In this document: piece after piece, positions 59,601-64,000 of the stretch
How positions within the stretch are numbered: position 1 is the first letter of the stretch
Layout: each line of letters begins with the position of its first letter
NCBI GenBank assembly: GCA_930367215.1
Contig: OV884059.1
Location: forward strand, 34,215,882-34,279,881
Source: Pollenia angustigena
Lineage: Eukaryota > Arthropoda > Insecta > Diptera > Polleniidae
Reading direction: 5' to 3'
DNA length: 64,000 nt
The notes under the pieces: model-generated
The model's database searches: none
Seen by the model: the letters and a program-made list of their open reading frames with translations, nothing else
Told to the model about the DNA's origin: nothing
Position numbers and translations under genes: made by a program

Positions 59601-59828
59601 ATTTCTTAAAGCAAAGAATTAAAAAGTTTCTAGTTTTATAAGAGAGATGTTTTCTTGTTTTTAAATAGAATCGAATTTCTTGCGTCAAGAAATAACTGCT
59701 AGGGATTTTTGAAATTTTTTCAGAAAACACTCAAGAAAACTTGGTATGATTTAAATAATTTTAATTTGAAATGTCATATCAAGCAAATTAAACAAAATGT
59801 TCTGACCTCATATTAAGTTTCCAATAAT

Positions 59829-60615
59829 AGGTGCATTTGAGTACTTTTACAGTAAAATGCAGTAATTGAGTAAACTGAAAAATTTGCTCTCACAAAAAGC
59901 TGTTGTCCAAAAAAGTACGCGAACGCAAAATTTGTAAAAATTCGTAAAATAAAGGCAACAGCTGACGGCAAATAATTGAAGTGTTGAAAAATATTGACAC
60001 TTTTGACTACTTAACTTGTTTTCTTATCGGTACTCGATTAAATACTTTTTATAACACGAACATTTTTTGAAAATACAAACAAAATATTTTATGTAAACTT
60101 TCATAGTTGTTTGTTTTTTATTTTATTTGATTTTACTAATTTGATGCGGCTTAAATTATTTAAAAGAACATAAATAATTTTTTTGCTATTGATTTCTTAA
60201 GTACCTCAATACTTCACACTTTTACAACTCTAAAAAATTAACATACATAACAAAAAAAATTTCAAAAGTTTGTATTTAGCCAAATAAATGCTTCACAAAC
60301 AAGTTTAATTAATTAATATTTATTCACTTTTTGTTTTGGTTTAATTTTTATTTCAACTTTTCTTTTATTTAACAATTTTTTCACAATTTCTATGCTTTTT
60401 ATTTGTTACTTTTGTTTGTTTACCTTTTGATTTACTAAATTTTACTGCAAACATTTTTGCAGTAAAAATTTGTAAATACTCAGACAAGAACTGTCACTTT
60501 TCACTCTCAATTTATGTTCTCATTTACTGCATTTTGTGTACTCGAACGCAATTTCGTAAAATGCAGTAAAGTTTAGTAAAAAATAGTAAAGACTTTTGTG
60601 TTCTCGAACGCAACT
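59829..60615. mobile_element. 800-bp TIR element, AGGTGCGTTTGAG family, copy 2
   Basis: Same length class and order as 42742-43541 with scattered substitutions, also flanked by AAT. No coding frame. Confidence 0.75.
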
Positions 60616-60649
60616 AATAAGTAACTACAGCTCGATTCATATTTTTTTA

Positions 60650-60792
60650 GGGCCGGTAAACACACGACAAGTTTGACTCGTCAAGTCTTGAGTTTTTAGG
60701 AGAGAGGGGAAAATAAATGGTATTCTCTTTTCCCTTCTCTCCGAAAAGATTAAGACTTGAAGAGTCAAACTTGATGTGTGTGAACCAGCACT
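60650..60792. mobile_element. AGTGCTGGTTCACAC MITE, short copy 2
   Basis: 143 bp. The right end is AACCAGCACT followed by TA; the left end is diverged (GGGCCGGTAAACACACGAC). The arms share TCAAGTTTGACTCNTCAAGT with 44234-44500. Confidence 0.7.
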
Positions 60793-61379
60793 TACAGAGA
60801 GTGTTCTGCAGAACGATTCGCCCATATCGGAAAATCTGTCCGGACAAACAAAGCTACCATATGGTTTACTGATGAAAACGATTATACAAAGTGGCAGCAC
60901 AGTTAGCAAACTATTAATATTTTTTATAAAAGTGTGTTAAAGAAAATGAAGGAAAGAAGAAAATTAATTTTATTTTTAATTGCATTGCATAAAACCCTTT
61001 TACTAGCAAAACAAATTTATCAAAAAAGGTTGAAAGTAAAAATAATAGCAGTTAGCAAAATATTACAGCAAAGAAGAACAAACGGGGTTTCCACAAACTT
61101 GTTCCTAAGATGCGCCTTCATGACGTGGAAACGTTTATAAATTTTCTCCGTATGTACCTCAATACGTTCAATGAAATAATTGCAATTTTAGGGCCTGATT
61201 TGCGTCTCCCGTTCTTTCATGGAAATGTTTATATGCCAAAGTTTATGTTACTAGGTACCTATTTAAAAACAAGTTCCAGCATTTTTTTGCACCTGCATAA
61301 TTTTATGTTTCTAAACCCAATACTAACGGAAATTTAAAATGTACCAGCCAAAGAAAAATAAATAACAAAAACTCTCTTA

Positions 61380-61848
61380 AGGTGGAAGTACATAGCACGC
61401 GTTAGTTCGTCGACAAGTATCGTGCGTTATAAACTTTAGCGCGTCAAAAACTACAAGTCACACCACACGCGTTACAAAAGCCATTCCTGTCAGCTGTTTT
61501 TTATTTGTTTACTTATTTGTGCATTAAAAACGCGTTCGAAAGTATATCAAGATTTTGTTATTTTATTAAATTTATTCTTTTTATATAAATATTGTATGTT
61601 TTTTAAGCTTTTCAATAAGTTTTTCTTTCATGATTCACAAATTTGTTAAATTATTCTTTTTATTGTCAGCTGATTACTTGTCAAAAACACTCAACGCGTT
61701 AAAAAGTCCAAAGTTAACCAACTTTCTGGCGCAAACGCGTAAAAATATTTTGCATGTAGCTTGTTCTATGAAAACACACTAGCTTAACTTTTTTTTACAG
61801 AAGACGACAGAGCGCGCGCGCACTAACGCGTGTTATGTACTTCTACCT
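61380..61848. mobile_element. PIF/Harbinger-like element, copy 2
   Basis: 469 bp, near-identical to 27008-27477, flanked by TTA (61377-61379, 61849-61851). The different but TWA-type duplication shows an independent insertion. Confidence 0.82.
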
Positions 61849-62791
61849 TTACAGATTCTTATTCACTCAGGACCTTGAATGTTCAATTTGCTGTTTCTAG
61901 GTCCAATATTAACGAAAATTAAAAAAGTACAAGTTGTGTAACAAAAAAGCTGAGGCAAGAAATTTAATTTCCCGTATTTTCCCTTTTTTGGTACTTTTTT
62001 TATACCCACTGAAGTATCAAAAATTTCAATATTATTGTGGGAGCCCATAATTTAATATGAATGAATGGAGAAAAATGTTTTGTAAATGTTTCGATTTTTA
62101 CCCCTTAAACGTTCGAATTTCGAAAAAGTATCAAACTTATATTTGTATTTTTTAGATAAGTTTCGAATGTGATATAGCCTTTATTTCTACATTAATTGGT
62201 TTAAAAGATAGATAGGGTGACAGAAAAGTGCCAAAACGCAGGTTTTATCCGTTTACTCCCTAAAACGGCCGAATTTTAAAAAAGTACCAGACACCTATCC
62301 TCTTATTTTTCGAAGCAAAATTGATAAGTATTAATTTTTTATTGTATCTCTTTTAGTTTCGTAGATATAAAGTTACCCCTTGAACATTCGAATTTCCAAA
62401 AATCCCGTCCTAGTGGATCGATTTGGGGAGAGACCAACCTTCGGTCCAAATTTCAAGTTTTTAGCTTCAGACGTTTAGGCTGAACGATGATGAATCAGTC
62501 AGTCAGTCAGTAGCGATACAATTTTATATATCTTCACCTTAAAGACGAAATAACCTACACATTTTGATTAAAATGAAACCAGAAATATTTATCGGTTGAG
62601 AAAATTTTGTTTTTCCAAACTCAACTTATGTTATTTGTTATTTGGAAATGTAAAAATTTGAAACCAAATAACCTATCTGCTGTACTAATTAGTATGAATG
62701 TGAACATATGAATATTATAAACATTAAATAATAACCGTTATAGTTTCTTTAACTGGTTTAAGTAAAAAAAAAGTACTTAATGTTTGTTTAA
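61849..62791. other. Repeat text, no gene
   Basis: 62090-62420 holds about three loose units with CCCCTTAAACGTTCGAATTT / CCTTGAACATTCGAATTTCC and AAAAAGTACCA. A GTCAGTCAGTCAGTA tract lies at 62494-62510. No gene seen. Confidence 0.5.
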
Positions 62792-62970
62792 GGCCCCTAT
62801 TACGGTTTACAACTCAACTCAGTTGAGTTGTAATTTTAAAATTTTTGTATTATGGTTTACAACTTTGCTAAATTGCGGTGAACAAAAACATAACAAAAAT
62901 TACAACTGATCACAACCAGTTGTATTTATTACAACTCAACTGAGTTGAGTTGTAAACCGTAATAGGGGCC
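62792..62970. mobile_element. GGCCCC palindromic MITE, copy 3
   Basis: 179-bp near-perfect palindrome with ends GGCCCCTATTACGGTTTAC on both strands and TAA duplication (62789-62791, 62971-62973). The best preserved copy. Confidence 0.87.
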
Positions 62971-64000
62971 TAAATTACACTATGCAACAAAATTAAACTT
63001 TTATCTTGATTTTTGGTGATTTTTTTCTCTTTTTTTGTGCGTAACGGTCCTCTAGGTACAAAAACTTTATAATATCATTTGTAATATTACATGTTCAAAA
63101 TTTTGCACGCATAAGCGTTATGATATAGGGAATAAGAATCCATAAAAAACCCAATTTTGAAATTTTTGTAGATAGACTATTAGGTCTTTAAGATGACGAT
63201 ATACATATATTGTTATTAAAGAAAAAACATTTCATATGTATATTACTATTTGTACGATATTATCACATAAAAAATATTCTTATTATATTCAACATTTTTA
63301 TACCCACACCATAATAGTGGAGAGGGTATTATGCATTTGTGCTGATATGTGTTACGCCTTAAAATATTGATCCTAGACCCACCTTAAAGTATACCGATCG
63401 ACTCAGAATCACTTTCTGAGTCGAACTAACGATGTCCGTCCGGCTGGCTGGCAGGCTGTCCATGTAACCTTGTGCGCAAAGTACACGTCGCAATTTTGGA
63501 GATAATTTGCTAAAATTTGGGGCATAGGTTCTTATTAGAACAAGGACTAAGCCTATTGAAAATGGGCGGAATCGTAGGATCGCGAGGGAAGATAGGGGGA
63601 AATTTATTCCGCTTAGAAACTATCAAACCGATTTTAATGAAATTTAAAATATAGATAGAGCCATATCTATATCGACCAGTGATGGAAAATTGAAAAATCG
63701 AGATGGTACTGAACAACAAGCAAAGGAGTACTTTTGTCAATATTTTGGTAGTTTTTTCAAACATATTTTTATTGAAAAACAAACTTGAAATATTGGATTA
63801 AATAAATTAAATTTGTTTTATAAAAAAAGAGACCTCAAGCTTAATTAAATAATAATACTAATAAAACTAATTAATTTTAATGAAAAAAATTATGAAATAT
63901 TTTGGTTAAGAAACTAAAAATAATTTAATTTTTGAAATAAACATTTATGTAAATGCATAGTATGTATGTATTTGCTTATGATTTAATATAACCCAGCTAG
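62971..64000. other. Dispersed-repeat text to the window end
   Basis: 63298-63700 is an inverted relative of 55430-55650 (ATACCCACACCATAATAG end, CGGACGGACATCGTTAG words). 63677-63780 resembles the repeat near 37194. No gene seen. Confidence 0.5.

Overview
The window looks like nuclear DNA of a higher fly, probably a calyptrate such as a blow fly or house-fly relative. It is strongly AT-rich and packed with transposon remains. The one host gene I can support is the fly orthologue of Tis11 (the TTP/ZFP36 CCCH zinc-finger family), on the + strand. Species assignment is inference; no ribosomal RNA, convincing tRNA or CRISPR was seen.

Host gene: Tis11 coding sequence lies in two visible exons, 39161-39513 (possibly from 39086) and 44602-45466, joined across a 5,088-bp GT-AG intron in phase 2. 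The joined product is 405 residues from the first ATG. It has a 14-3-3-type RTQSEP site, two CX8CX5CX3H fingers with an 18-residue linker, a 15-Gln run, a Ser/Pro-rich body and a C-terminal RLPVFNRIS motif of the CNOT1-binding type. The reading frame is still open at the 5' splice acceptor, so an additional upstream coding exon is likely but was not found. The 3' flank carries TATTTAT elements, the family's own RNA target, and AATAAA signals.

Layout: 1-39085 is mostly transposons, probably upstream intron or intergenic DNA. It holds a Helitron end (1-676), a Helitron helicase fragment (5249-5680), hAT-type elements with 8-bp duplications (3401-4456, 12611-13723, 20051-21119, and a hAT nested in a hAT at 21632-23110), two distinct DD41D mariner relics (15045-15723, 25432-26964), LINE relics (11594-12320; Jockey-like on the - strand, 27490-29779), a PIF/Harbinger-like element (27008-27477), an inverted second Helitron copy (29780-30368) and several terminal-inverted-repeat elements. 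39514-44601 is the Tis11 intron, which holds at least six element insertions. 45467-53700 is AT-rich 3' flank with small palindromic MITEs. 53704-64000 is again repeat territory and contains second copies of families seen upstream, such as 59829-60615 (twin of 42742-43541) and 61380-61848 (twin of 27008-27477).

No multi-gene system was found. The most informative structure is the nested, target-duplication-flanked mobile DNA, which gives a relative insertion history, together with the predicted self-regulation of Tis11.
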